DNA of 64,000 bases from JBFWUW01 sp050247075 (lineage in GTDB: Bacteria > Planctomycetota > Planctomycetia > Pirellulales > JBFWUW01), in assembly GCA_050247075.1 (NCBI GenBank), contig JBFWUW010000010.1, positions 62,001 through 126,000 of the forward strand, given 5' to 3'. Numbering within the stretch: position 1 is the stretch's first letter; every line of letters begins with the position of its first letter. This document shows positions 17,069 through 25,420 of the stretch, piece after piece. The translations under genes and the position numbers were made by a program. Below the pieces are notes generated by a model. It was not told the origin of the DNA and ran no database searches. It worked only from the letters and a program-made list of their open reading frames with translations.

Positions 17069-17506
17069 GCGGCTTTCCACCAACAGTGTCACGGGACCAT
17101 CGTTCACCAATGCCACCTGCATGTGCTGGCGGAAGCGGCCGGTTTCCACGGGGATGCCCAGGCTGCGCACTGCGGCGACGAACGATTCGTAAAGCCGCTC
17201 GGCTTGCACTGGCGGCGCGGCGGCGACGAAGCTGGGGCGGCGGCCTTTGCGGCAGTCGCCCAGTAACGTGAACTGGCTGACGACCAGCATGGCACCGCCG
17301 ACATCGGCCAGGGCCAGGTTCATCTTGCCGGCGTCGTCCTCAAACACCCTCAACTCGGCCACCTTACGGGCAAGCTGCACGGCATCCGCTTCGTTATCGT
17401 CCATCGCCACGCCCAGCAACACCAACAGACCGCGGCCAATCTGGCCAACGATCTGGCTATCCACGGTGACATCGGCGCGGCTGACACACTGCAAGCAGGC
17501 AAGCAT
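17051..17506 (-). CDS. dtd: D-aminoacyl-tRNA deacylase
   Basis: Hydrolyses D-amino acids wrongly attached to tRNA. The 151-residue product has the two family signatures: VVSQFTLLGDC with SQFT around the active site, and NDGPVTLL near the C-terminus (usual form NxGPVT). The N-terminus MLACLQCVSRADVTVDSQIVG aligns with the usual M-x-x-V-x-Q-x-V pattern, supporting ATG 17506. The last residues (ESRRSVEC) come from the neighbouring heptamer array rather than from family sequence. Confidence 0.95.
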   Translation of the reverse strand: MLACLQCVSRADVTVDSQIVGQIGRGLLVLLGVAMDDNEADAVQLARKVAELRVFEDDAGKMNLALADVGGAMLVVSQFTLLGDCRKGRRPSFVAAAPPVQAERLYESFVAAVRSLGIPVETGRFRQHMQVALVNDGPVTLLVESRRSVEC

Positions 17507-17508
17507 GG

Positions 17509-17602
17509 GGGAAAGGATGAAGGCGAAAGGCGAAAGGCTGAAGGTTAGAAGTAGGGTCGCGTCTTCTGCACTTGGCCAATCTAAAATCGAAAATCAGACG
17601 GG
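17509..17602. repeat. Degenerate 7-bp tandem array
   Basis: GGCGAAA, GGATGAA and ATCGAAA-type units fill the gap between dtd and the next - strand gene, touching its last codons. Confidence 0.65.
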
Positions 17603-18151
17603 CAAGTTCTTGGAGACTCGGATCTTTCGGACTTCTTCCAGGATCTCGGCAATGAGGTGGCGGTGTTGGTCGATGTGCAGCCAGAGCATGTAGAAGGAGA
17701 GGCCGATGAAGGCAGTGCCAAGAAACGAGCCGGCCAGGTGGGCTTGCGACCATTCCAGACCCAACGGCAGTTTGGTTTGCACGTTGGCCGAGGGGTCGGC
17801 GGCGGCACCCAACGAAGCCATCGCCACGGCCACCAACATGCCGGCCACGGCATGGGGAAAGGCCCGCCGCTTGATGCGGTTGCCGCGAACGATGTAGTCG
17901 GCCGACAGCCCGTAGGTCTCGCTGACCTCGCGGCACCAACGGCTGGTGCCGATGAAGTACGTCGCCACGATGCTCTCCACCAACACCACGGCTAGCGCCG
18001 CCGTCACGCCCATCAAGAAATGCATCCGCTTGGTCTGCATGGCGGCGTCGTTGGGCAATACCCGCAAGTCGCCAATGTTCAAGCCGAGCACCATCGTCAC
18101 GCCGAGGACGAGGAAGGTGAAGAGGGCTAGTACGGGGAAGATGCGGTTCAT
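17594..18151 (-). CDS. Four-helix membrane protein with conserved-looking histidines
   Basis: Protein of 185 residues, not recognised. Four hydrophobic helices at about residues 5-25, 43-66, 98-115 and 136-160. Helices 2 to 4 each begin near a His (KRMHFLMGV, RRAFPHAVAGML, SQAHLAGSFLG), and more His residues (LHIDQHRH) follow helix 4. Such spacing would suit a b-type heme or metal site, but this is inference without a family match. The C-terminus EEVRKIRVSKNLPV is cytoplasmic and charged. The gene lies between dtd and a permease on the same strand. Confidence 0.6.
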   Translation of the reverse strand: MNRIFPVLALFTFLVLGVTMVLGLNIGDLRVLPNDAAMQTKRMHFLMGVTAALAVVLVESIVATYFIGTSRWCREVSETYGLSADYIVRGNRIKRRAFPHAVAGMLVAVAMASLGAAADPSANVQTKLPLGLEWSQAHLAGSFLGTAFIGLSFYMLWLHIDQHRHLIAEILEEVRKIRVSKNLPV

Positions 18152-18290
18152 GGAGAGAGTTTTTTCGTTTTCATTTTTCAGTTATCAGAAGGACGTGTTC
18201 GGCATCGACCGGTGTGGCGGCTGTAGTCGTATCGTAGACGGCGTATCGCAAGACGTGGAACAATTCGGAACTGAAAACTGGACACTCCCA

Positions 18291-19127
18291 TCACAACCCC
18301 ACTTTAATCGCCAGCCCGCAGGCGAGCACGGCCGCGCCGGCGAGTGCGTGGCCGAATCGCTCAAACCGTGCGCCCCAGTTTTGGAAGACGCCCACGCCCA
18401 GGCAGAGCAGTGAGACCGCGGTGAGCATGGTCAGAATGGTCGCCAGACTGAACAACAGCGTCACGACGGCCACGCCCCAAGGGTGGCCCTGGATCGTGGG
18501 GACCATCATCAGCGGAATCAGCGGTTCGCACGGGCCGAACAAGAAGATCGTGAACAACACCCAAGGCGTCAGACGGCCGCGCGGCTTGGTCGGTGCAGCG
18601 GCAGCGGAGACTGGCGACGGCTGGGAACTGCGCCCCCCCTCCCCTGCCCTGCCTTCCAGATTGATAGCGGCGGGCGGCGCTGGTTCCGTGGCGTGAACAT
18701 GCAGATGGTCGCCCTGGTGGACATGTTCATGCGAGTGGACCGTTCCATCGGGATGAACGTGCGGGTGCGAATGCGGCTGGTTGCGAATCGCCCGCCAGAC
18801 GCCCCAAGTGAGATACATCAAGCCGAAGGCCACCAACAGCCAACCGGCCAGGTCGCCGCGGTCGGCTTCGATAGCGGCCAGTTTGTCGGGCGAGGCATCG
18901 CCGCGAAACAGCAGCGACCCAAACATCATGCCAGCCAGGCCCAGCAAGACGGAGCTGGCCACATGCCCGATTCCGCACAAGGTTGTCACCAGCAGCGTCT
19001 TGGGCATGCTCCATCCGCCGACCCGCGACATGGCCACAAACGGAACGTAATGATCTGGCCCAATCGCCGTATGCAACATGCCGGTGCCAAAAGCACCCAG
19101 GCAGAGCCACCCGATCTCGCTCGACAT
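18291..19127 (-). CDS. NicO/UreH-like metal permease with a His-rich loop
   Basis: Polytopic membrane protein of 278 residues with about six helices. The first carries GTGMLHTAIGPDHYVPF, an H-x5-DH motif like that of nickel/cobalt permeases and UreH-type proteins; CGIGHVASSVLLG and FGPCEPLIPLMM are further conserved-looking membrane motifs. The loop at about 115-150 is a His-rich tract (HSHPHVHPDGTVHSHEH) that could bind Ni, Co or Zn. A divalent metal is inferred, but sulfite-exporter-type annotations are possible for this superfamily. The loop also encodes EGRAGEGGR from a copy of the G-rich motif (18641-18652). Confidence 0.75.
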   Translation of the reverse strand: MSSEIGWLCLGAFGTGMLHTAIGPDHYVPFVAMSRVGGWSMPKTLLVTTLCGIGHVASSVLLGLAGMMFGSLLFRGDASPDKLAAIEADRGDLAGWLLVAFGLMYLTWGVWRAIRNQPHSHPHVHPDGTVHSHEHVHQGDHLHVHATEPAPPAAINLEGRAGEGGRSSQPSPVSAAAAPTKPRGRLTPWVLFTIFLFGPCEPLIPLMMVPTIQGHPWGVAVVTLLFSLATILTMLTAVSLLCLGVGVFQNWGARFERFGHALAGAAVLACGLAIKVGL

Positions 19128-19233
19128 GAGGGATACCTTAGATATGTGTTGGGCCGTGGGGGAGTTTTCAGTGTTCAGGGGGAAGCGGAGAAGCTGTCAG
19201 CCGTCAACGATCAGCCAAAAAGAGTTCCATGCT

Positions 19234-20328
19234 TCATCCACCTGCCTTCAATGATTCGCCTTCCGCCTTTCGCTTTCCGCCTTTCTCTTCCTTCGCTTCG
19301 ATGAACACATCCAACTGTTGGCCGACGAATAGCCGGCGGCCCTTGGTCTCGATGGCGTAGATGGCTTGCAGCACGCGCGTATCGACGCGCTCGGTATTGC
19401 GGCCGGTGAGGTTTTGCTTGGGGATCACGTAGGGCTCCAGCCGCACGAATTTAAGCGCAAACTCCTGGTCGGCAAAACCGCGAATCATGGCTTTGGCCGG
19501 CGCGTCTGTTTGGAACCGCGGAATGTCGTACTCGTCGATATCGACGCGGGCGTGCAGGCGTTCAATGTCACCCAGCAAGATCAGCGGTTGCTCGAAAGAG
19601 CCGCCGACCCATTCGCCGGGCCGCACGTTAAGTTGCAGCACTTGGGCGTCGGTCAACGCCCGCACGTCGAGTTGGTCGATTTCGGCTTGTACCTGGTCCA
19701 CCTGGGCCTGCGCCTGGGCGACCGCCGCCTGGGCCACGGTTAGCTCATACTTCCAAGAACCGGCTTTGAGCAGTTTCAGTTCGGCCTCGGCCTTTTCCAG
19801 CATGGCCGAGGCTTTCATCACGGCTTGTTGCAGGCGGACCAGATCGCTGTCGGTGCTGACCCCTTTTTCGACCAGCGGACGAATCCGCCTCAGTTGGTCT
19901 TGCTGCTCGGCCAATTCAGCTTTGGCGCTATCGACCCCCGCTTGCGAAACGGGTATCTGCTCGGGCCGCGGAAAATTGGCGAGCCGTTCGACCTCGGCCT
20001 GGGCGGCGGCCACCGCCGCTTGACGAAGTTTGAGTTCCGCCTGTTGTGTGCGGTCGTCGATGCGGAACAAAGGATCACCCTGTTTGACATGCTGGCCGAC
20101 ATCGACAAACACCTCTACCACGACTCCGCTGGCCGGAGAACCCACGGCGATGTTCTCGGTCCGTGCTTCGACAATGCCGGCCCCTGCCACCGTAGCGCCA
20201 AACGGCGAATGGGGTGGCTCGGCCGGCGGGGCGGCCGCCTTCTTACTGGCCTGCTGGCTGAAGACCGACCAAAAGGCGAAGACCATTAATCCCACCGCGA
20301 CGATCGGCAGGACTACCTTCATGAACAT
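19234..20328 (-). CDS. HlyD/DevB-type membrane fusion protein
   Basis: Periplasmic adaptor of 364 residues for a tripartite exporter. One N-terminal membrane anchor (KVVLPIVAVGLMVFAFW) is followed by a biotinyl-lipoyl-like barrel (GSPASGVVVEVFVDVGQHVKQGDPLFRID, about 60-90), a long alpha hairpin rich in Ala/Gln/Glu (about 95-225), the returning lipoyl half and a beta-barrel domain. The last 20 residues are a Lys/Glu/Gly-rich tail read from a heptamer array. ATG 20328 or 20322 is possible. It is third in a permease - ATPase - adaptor operon, and the set resembles DevBCA exporters of cyanobacteria. Confidence 0.88.
   Translation of the reverse strand: MFMKVVLPIVAVGLMVFAFWSVFSQQASKKAAAPPAEPPHSPFGATVAGAGIVEARTENIAVGSPASGVVVEVFVDVGQHVKQGDPLFRIDDRTQQAELKLRQAAVAAAQAEVERLANFPRPEQIPVSQAGVDSAKAELAEQQDQLRRIRPLVEKGVSTDSDLVRLQQAVMKASAMLEKAEAELKLLKAGSWKYELTVAQAAVAQAQAQVDQVQAEIDQLDVRALTDAQVLQLNVRPGEWVGGSFEQPLILLGDIERLHARVDIDEYDIPRFQTDAPAKAMIRGFADQEFALKFVRLEPYVIPKQNLTGRNTERVDTRVLQAIYAIETKGRRLFVGQQLDVFIEAKEEKGGKRKAEGESLKAGG
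19247..19300. repeat. Degenerate 7-bp array inside the 3' end of the adaptor gene
   Basis: CCTTTCG / CTTTCCG units are translated as the Lys/Glu/Gly-rich C-terminal tail of the DevB-like protein. Confidence 0.6.
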
Positions 20329-20356
20329 GTGCAAGGCTCAGGCAAGAGGACTACGG

Positions 20357-21076
20357 CTACAACGGAGAAACCGCGGGCATTTTTTCATCAACGCGTGTGA
20401 CGTGGCCATCGTCCATGTAGGCAATGGAGTCACCGAACTCAAACACCCGCGAGTCGTGCGTGACCACCACCACCGCCCTGCCCGGCTGGACAGCCACGCT
20501 TTTCAGCAGTTCCATGATACTGTGGCCGGTCTTGGCGTCGAGGGCGGAAGTTGGCTCGTCGCAGACCAGCAGGCGCGGTTCGTGGATTAGCGCGCGGGCA
20601 ATGGCTACGCGTTGTTGCTGCCCCCCGGAAAGCTGCCCTGGCAAGGCGTGCTTGCGCTTGGACATCTCCAACTGGTCCAACAGTTCGCTGGCGCGGGCCA
20701 AGGCTTTGCGCCGCGGCACGCCGGCGATAACTTGCGGCACCGAGACATTCTCTACCGCGGTCAAGGCCGGCAGCAAATTGAACTGCTGAAACACAAAGCC
20801 TATATTCTTGCCGCGAAACCGCACGCGCTTGCCGGCGCTCATTTTGGCTACGTCTTGGCCCAAGACCGACAATCGGCCCGACGAGGGATTGAGAATTCCG
20901 GCGATGACCGACAATAGCGTCGTCTTACCGCATCCGCTGGGACCGACCAGCAGCGTCAGCCGGCCAGGTTGAATGTCGAGATCGACCCCGCGCAGCGCGA
21001 AGACACGGTTGTCGCCCGACCCAAATTCCTTGGTTAACTGGCGGCACTCTACGGCGGCATGGGCAGGCTCAGTCAT
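20357..21076 (-). CDS. ABC transporter ATPase (LolD/DevA type)
   Basis: ATPase of 239 residues with Walker A GPSGCGKTT (about residues 45-53), Q-loop FVFQQFNLLPALTAVENV, signature LSGGQQQRVAIARAL, Walker B LLVCDEPTSALD and the switch His in VVTHDSRV. Sequence and length fit the MacB/LolD/DevA group, which energises mechanotransmission exporters rather than substrate import. ATG 21076 overlaps the stop of the upstream permease by 8 bases (ATGACTGA on the coding strand), indicating tight coupling. Confidence 0.93.
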   Translation of the reverse strand: MTEPAHAAVECRQLTKEFGSGDNRVFALRGVDLDIQPGRLTLLVGPSGCGKTTLLSVIAGILNPSSGRLSVLGQDVAKMSAGKRVRFRGKNIGFVFQQFNLLPALTAVENVSVPQVIAGVPRRKALARASELLDQLEMSKRKHALPGQLSGGQQQRVAIARALIHEPRLLVCDEPTSALDAKTGHSIMELLKSVAVQPGRAVVVVTHDSRVFEFGDSIAYMDDGHVTRVDEKMPAVSPL

Positions 21077-22205
21077 GGAACACAATCGCCGGTTCCACGG
21101 TCAAAGCGCGTAGCACACTGAGAATGCTGGACAGAAAAGCGATCAGGACCACCGCCCCGCCGGTAATCGCCAGCACATGCCAGGTCATGCGAAAGGCCAG
21201 TTTGGCCGTGACTTTGGCCAACAGCCCAAATCCGGCTGCCCCCCCTACCCCCAGCCCATAGCCCAAGATGGCAACAATGACCGACTGCAACAACACCATG
21301 GCCACAATGCGGGAGTTCGTCACGCCCATGGCCTTGAGCGTGCCGAACTGCTTGAGATTGTCGATGGTAAACATGTAAAACGTCAGCCCGGCGATGGCCG
21401 TGCCGACCAGAAACCCCAGAATTACGGTGATCCCAAAGTTCATGGGAATGCCCGTATTGTGAAAGTAATACATGATGGTCTTGTCGCCGAAATCGTCTTG
21501 CGTCATGGCCAGCAAGCCGGTCTGCGATTGAATCTTCGCGCACAAAGCCGCTTCATCCACCCCTGGGTCGCTCTGGGCCAGAATGAACGACATCACCTTG
21601 CGCTCGGGCGGAATGAACTGGATAGCCTGACTGTAGCGCGTGTAAACCACGGGAAAGGTGGCAAAGGTTTTGGAGGCCACGCAGACGCCGACCAACACGG
21701 CGCGGCGGTCGTTCATTTCAAACGTCTTGCCGGCGACAAAGGGCTCGCCCGGCCAAAGTTGTTTATAGCCGGCGGAGTCCATGATAATGGCATCGGGCCG
21801 GCGCAGGTCGGACAGCGAACCAAACAGAATTGTCTGCGGTGCGCCGACCAACGTCGCATCGTCCAGACCCAGCAAGATAATCTGTTGAAAGTTGCCATCG
21901 GCCAGCCGCGCCCGGGTCAGCCCCTTATACAGCGGCACGGCCCATTTGACTCCGCTGACGCCACGTACGCGGAGCAAGTCATTGGTGGAAATCGGCTTGA
22001 TGTCATCGACGAACCGCACGTTGGGGTCCATGACCCACAAGTTCGCCCCTTGGATATCGCGAATCTGGCTGCTGGTCAGGCTCATCAGGCCAATAAAGAT
22101 CGACGCCTGCTGGGTAATCAGCAGCGCCGAGACAAACACGCCAAAGATAATCCCCGCGTACTTAATCGGATTGCCCGTCAGCATTTTGAAGGCGATCCAA
22201 GACAT
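21069..22205 (-). CDS. ABC transporter permease (FtsX/DevC type)
   Basis: Permease of 378 residues. One N-terminal helix (YAGIIFGVFVSALLITQQA), a large periplasmic domain (about 40-255), then three C-terminal helices (FGITVILGFLVGTAIAGLTFYMF, VLLQSVIVAILGYGLGVGGA, ITGGAVVLIAFLSSILSVLRA): the MacB/FtsX topology. Features such as MSLTSSQIRDIQGANLWVMDP and LKAMGVTNSRIV are typical of DevC. It is the first gene of the exporter operon. The exported compound is unknown; cyanobacterial homologues export glycolipids through TolC. Confidence 0.9.
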   Translation of the reverse strand: MSWIAFKMLTGNPIKYAGIIFGVFVSALLITQQASIFIGLMSLTSSQIRDIQGANLWVMDPNVRFVDDIKPISTNDLLRVRGVSGVKWAVPLYKGLTRARLADGNFQQIILLGLDDATLVGAPQTILFGSLSDLRRPDAIIMDSAGYKQLWPGEPFVAGKTFEMNDRRAVLVGVCVASKTFATFPVVYTRYSQAIQFIPPERKVMSFILAQSDPGVDEAALCAKIQSQTGLLAMTQDDFGDKTIMYYFHNTGIPMNFGITVILGFLVGTAIAGLTFYMFTIDNLKQFGTLKAMGVTNSRIVAMVLLQSVIVAILGYGLGVGGAAGFGLLAKVTAKLAFRMTWHVLAITGGAVVLIAFLSSILSVLRALTVEPAIVFHD

Positions 22206-22320
22206 AAGAAAAGGCGGAAGGCGAAAGGATGAAGGCGAAAGGATGAAGGCGAAAGTGGTTAGTTTCTAGTTTTCAGTTTTCGGCTCTTGGTGGTTGCCTT
22301 TCATCCTTCTGCCTTTCCTC
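22204..22320. repeat. Degenerate 7-bp tandem array
   Basis: Long run of AAGGCGA / AAGGATG units, then TTTTCAG and TCATCCT types, just upstream of the exporter operon start and abutting its first codons. No ribosome binding site is visible for the permease gene. Confidence 0.7.
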
Positions 22321-22336
22321 CCCCCTGCCCTGCCCC
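22320..22336 (-). repeat. G-rich motif, intergenic copy
   Basis: CCCCCCTGCCCTGCCCC on the + strand, i.e. G-rich on the - strand, attached to the end of a heptamer array. Confidence 0.7.
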
Positions 22337-22403
22337 GCGATCCGATTGCCAAGACTTTGATCTGCTGGAGGGTGGCGTCGATGATGCCGCAACGCCAGAT
22401 CGA

Positions 22404-22446
22404 CGATTGACACTTTCGCCTTCAGCCTTGCGCCTTTATCCTTTCA
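22404..22446. repeat. Degenerate 7-bp tandem array
   Basis: CTTTCGC / CTTCAGC / CTTGCGC units at the 3' end of the DUF362 gene. Confidence 0.6.
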
Positions 22447-23785
22447 TCGGTATCCGATGATGCTGGATCTTCGCTTTGGCAAACTCGCCCAGGCCGAGGG
22501 TGGCGGCGAGGGGAATGTGCTGCGGCTGGCGATGGTGGAAGGCTTCGGTGACGATCCGCTGGCCGTCGCGGTGGATGATGTTTTGGTCCCCCAACGTCCC
22601 CATCATGGCGACCGGCGAGAGGCCCATCTCGGCCCGTTTGGCGTCGATGATTTCCCACCCCACACGGTCCAGGGCAACCGGATCGGTGGCAAAGAACAGG
22701 CTGTTGTATTCCCAGGTGGCAAAGGTCGGGTTCCAATTGCCCGGTCCCCCTTCGTAGTTGCCGATCAACCCATCCAAAATTTGCAGCACCGCCTTGTTGC
22801 GGATCGGCGGCAGCGACACCATCGACGGGATAAACTGGTTGCATTGGTTCAGGCTGCCAGCCCCTGCTTCGCGCCCGAAATCGCCAAACTTCAGATCGGG
22901 GCTGACCACATGCGAGCGGGCCACGTTGTTGACCGACCCGTGCGACAGGTTCTTCAGGCACAAAGTCACACCGGCCGAGCGATGGTCTTTCAGCACGGGA
23001 ATGGAAATGAACTTATCGACCTTTTGCGTGATGATCTTGGAGACGTGCGAGCGATAACGCCGGTCGTCGTCGAGCTTGTGAATGGCGGGGTCGATCTGGC
23101 AGTACGGTTCTTCCCGGTAGACATCGCGGTCGTAGCCCGCCACGCGGCTTTCGCGAGGCTGGCCCGGCAGTTGGCCGTCGATCTCGTTTTGCGCCTCGTC
23201 GTAGATCGCCGAGGAACATTCCCAATGGACACCGTCGGGCAGTTGTTGGGGGTAGCCCGCGCTGATGAAGTCATCCTTGTAGCGCTCAAAGACCATGATG
23301 TCGCGGCGGCGGACGCCCGCCTTGCGTTCCAAGGCGTCGATGATTTCGCGGACGAGTTCAAAGCTGGAGATCGACAGCGGCTTGCCGACCGGCACCACCT
23401 TGATCCCCACCCGGTCGCCGGTCTGAAAAAAATACCGCCAGGCTTGGGTATCGTCCTGGCTGGAGACCAATCCCCGCATGCCGCGGGCCAGCATTTGGCT
23501 GACGACCTGCTGATTGCGGACGGAGTTACGCACCGCGCCGGGATGATTGACTTCCACCACGCGGCCAGGCCAGGGGCCAGGAATGCCCAACGGAGAACTG
23601 GTGGAGTGTTTGGCCGGCGCAATGATGGACGACTGATGGCCGGTCAAGACCGGCACCGGACGGCGGGCCAGCAACTCGTAACCGGCCCAGGCCGCGGCTA
23701 ACCCCCCCACGCTGCCCAAAGCCACGCCCGACACAAACTCGCGACGGCTGACGCGTCCCGGACAATTCTGGCGATCTGAAGACAT
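22436..23785 (-). CDS. DUF362 protein exported by Tat
   Basis: Protein of 449 residues with a twin-arginine signal (SRREFVSGVALGSVGG, about 13-28). The mature part belongs to DUF362, shown by NPTFATWEYNSLFFATDPVALDRVGWEIIDAKR and an upstream HRSAGVTLCLKNLSHG segment. DUF362 proteins are often annotated as iron-sulfur or uncharacterised exported proteins, but no Cys-rich cluster is seen here. The start ATG 23785 places the Tat motif at the N-terminus. Monocistronic in appearance, with heptamer arrays on both sides. Confidence 0.83.
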   Translation of the reverse strand: MSSDRQNCPGRVSRREFVSGVALGSVGGLAAAWAGYELLARRPVPVLTGHQSSIIAPAKHSTSSPLGIPGPWPGRVVEVNHPGAVRNSVRNQQVVSQMLARGMRGLVSSQDDTQAWRYFFQTGDRVGIKVVPVGKPLSISSFELVREIIDALERKAGVRRRDIMVFERYKDDFISAGYPQQLPDGVHWECSSAIYDEAQNEIDGQLPGQPRESRVAGYDRDVYREEPYCQIDPAIHKLDDDRRYRSHVSKIITQKVDKFISIPVLKDHRSAGVTLCLKNLSHGSVNNVARSHVVSPDLKFGDFGREAGAGSLNQCNQFIPSMVSLPPIRNKAVLQILDGLIGNYEGGPGNWNPTFATWEYNSLFFATDPVALDRVGWEIIDAKRAEMGLSPVAMMGTLGDQNIIHRDGQRIVTEAFHHRQPQHIPLAATLGLGEFAKAKIQHHRIPMKG

Positions 23786-23967
23786 GGTGGTTCACTTCAG
23801 CGAAGAAACAATAAACCCGGCGACAACATTACTATCGTAACAAGGGGAGGCGGCGGGGACCATGATCGGTTCGTCAAAAGCGGTCGGCAGAGAAGCAGCC
23901 AGCCATCAGCTTTTCATGTTCAGCGGGTAGCTGATTGCTGACGTCCCATAGCCTTTCGCCTTTCCAC

Positions 23968-25416
23968 TCATCTTTTGCCCAGCATATGACTTAGCGCCGG
24001 CCCCAGTTCCGGCTCCCGAAACTCGTAACCCGTCTGTTCCAGCCGCTTGGGCCGAACGCGCGCGCTGGCCAGCAGCAAGGCGTCGGCCATTTCACCCAGC
24101 ATCAAGCGGGCCACAAAACCCGGCAGCGGCGCAATCGTCGGCCGGTGTAGCACCTTACCCAGCGTGCGGGTGAAGTCGCGGTTGGTCGGCGCGTTAGGGG
24201 CTACGATATTGACGGGCCCCACAACGCTCTCTTCTTGCAAGACATGGTGGATCGCTCCCAGGCAATCATCCAGCGCGACCCAACTCCAGTATTGTCGGCC
24301 GTTGCCGATGGGCCCCCCTGCCCCGCTCTTGATAGGCAGCAACATCTGCTTCAAGGCCCCGCCGCGCGGGCTTAGCACAATTCCAAACCGCACATGCACC
24401 ACGCGAATCCCCCGGTCCACGGCCGGCTGCGCGGCCGCTTCCCACTCTCGGCAAACATCGGGCAGAAAACCGTTGCCCGGCGGGCTCTCCTCGTCCAGCA
24501 GTTCGTCGCCTCGGTCTCCATACACTCCAATCGCCGACGCGCACACAAAGACCTTGGGCGGTTGATCTAACGTGGCCAAACGCTCGCACAATTTGCGGGT
24601 GACAATCACGCGGCTGTCGCGGATGCGAGCCTTCTTGGCTTCGCTCCAGCGGCCCGAGGCAATGCTCTCGCCCGCCAGATGTACGACCGAGTCGATTCCG
24701 TCGCACCCCCCTGCCCCGATCTCGCCGGTCTCCGGATCCCAAGCATAATCCCCCGGCTCGCCCGACGGCTTGCCGCGCATCAGCCGTTTCACTTGGTGCC
24801 CACCGGTGGTCAGAAAAGATTGCAACGCCCCCCCAATCAGGCCCGTCGCGCCACTCATCAGCAGATTCAAGCGCGGACGTTCGGCGTAGCGGGCATGCAA
24901 GGCCAGGTCACCCGCCGTGATGCGGTGCCGATAGTCGAACATGCGGTCCAGCTTGCTTTGGACGTATCCGCCGACGATGGCGTCGCCCACCGCCCCGCCC
25001 GGCAAGACATACTCGATTTCATCTTCCAGATAGCAATGGTTGTCGCCGTCCGGCACAAAGCGATGGGTATGGTCGAAATGGGCGAACGGCCCGCGGATTT
25101 GCACGTCGCGGAAATCGCGGCCCGGCTTTTCTTGCTGATGTTCGGCTAGCCAGGTGCGGCGGACGGGACCAATCTTCAAAGAAACTTCAACTTGCCCCCC
25201 CTGCCCTACCCCGCCTTGGCGTCGCACGACGCGCGCGTCTTCCCAAGGCGGCATCAGCCGTTCCAACGCGCCGGGACGGGCATGCCACTCGTAAGCCTCC
25301 GCGGCTGAAACCGGCAAGTGGACACGCCGCGAATAATGATGCGTCTTCATAGTGGCCGTTCGCGACGGGACGTTTTGTTCGTGAGGCGGTTTAGCTATCT
25401 CTTTTGTAGGCGACAT
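23968..25416 (-). CDS. TIGR01777 NAD-epimerase-like protein with N-terminal SRPBCC domain
   Basis: Protein of 482 residues. Residues 22-175 are a START/SRPBCC-type domain (SRRVHLPVSAAEAYEWHARPGALERLMPPWE); about 180-480 is an extended SDR with LMSGATGLIGGALQSFL, VVHLAGESIASGRW, CASAIGVYGDRGDELLDEESPPG and VVHVRFGIVLSPRGGAL, as in the TIGR01777/YfcH family. A sugar-nucleotide or NAD(P) substrate is likely but undefined. ATG 25416 has AAGGA seven bases upstream and lies 4 bases after the sigma factor stop; ATG 25350 would shorten it by 22 residues. Three G-rich motif copies (24313, 24706, 25195) encode SGAGGP, IGAGGC and VGQGGQ. Confidence 0.88.
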   Translation of the reverse strand: MSPTKEIAKPPHEQNVPSRTATMKTHHYSRRVHLPVSAAEAYEWHARPGALERLMPPWEDARVVRRQGGVGQGGQVEVSLKIGPVRRTWLAEHQQEKPGRDFRDVQIRGPFAHFDHTHRFVPDGDNHCYLEDEIEYVLPGGAVGDAIVGGYVQSKLDRMFDYRHRITAGDLALHARYAERPRLNLLMSGATGLIGGALQSFLTTGGHQVKRLMRGKPSGEPGDYAWDPETGEIGAGGCDGIDSVVHLAGESIASGRWSEAKKARIRDSRVIVTRKLCERLATLDQPPKVFVCASAIGVYGDRGDELLDEESPPGNGFLPDVCREWEAAAQPAVDRGIRVVHVRFGIVLSPRGGALKQMLLPIKSGAGGPIGNGRQYWSWVALDDCLGAIHHVLQEESVVGPVNIVAPNAPTNRDFTRTLGKVLHRPTIAPLPGFVARLMLGEMADALLLASARVRPKRLEQTGYEFREPELGPALSHMLGKR

Positions 25417-25420
25417 CAGA

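Noticed and set aside
22204..22446. Heptamer arrays as a CRISPR array
   Set aside because: Units are 7 bp without unique spacers, and no cas gene is nearby.
22457..23701. Open frame of about 410 codons opposite the DUF362 gene
   Set aside because: Shadow frame; the - strand gene has a Tat signal and family motifs.
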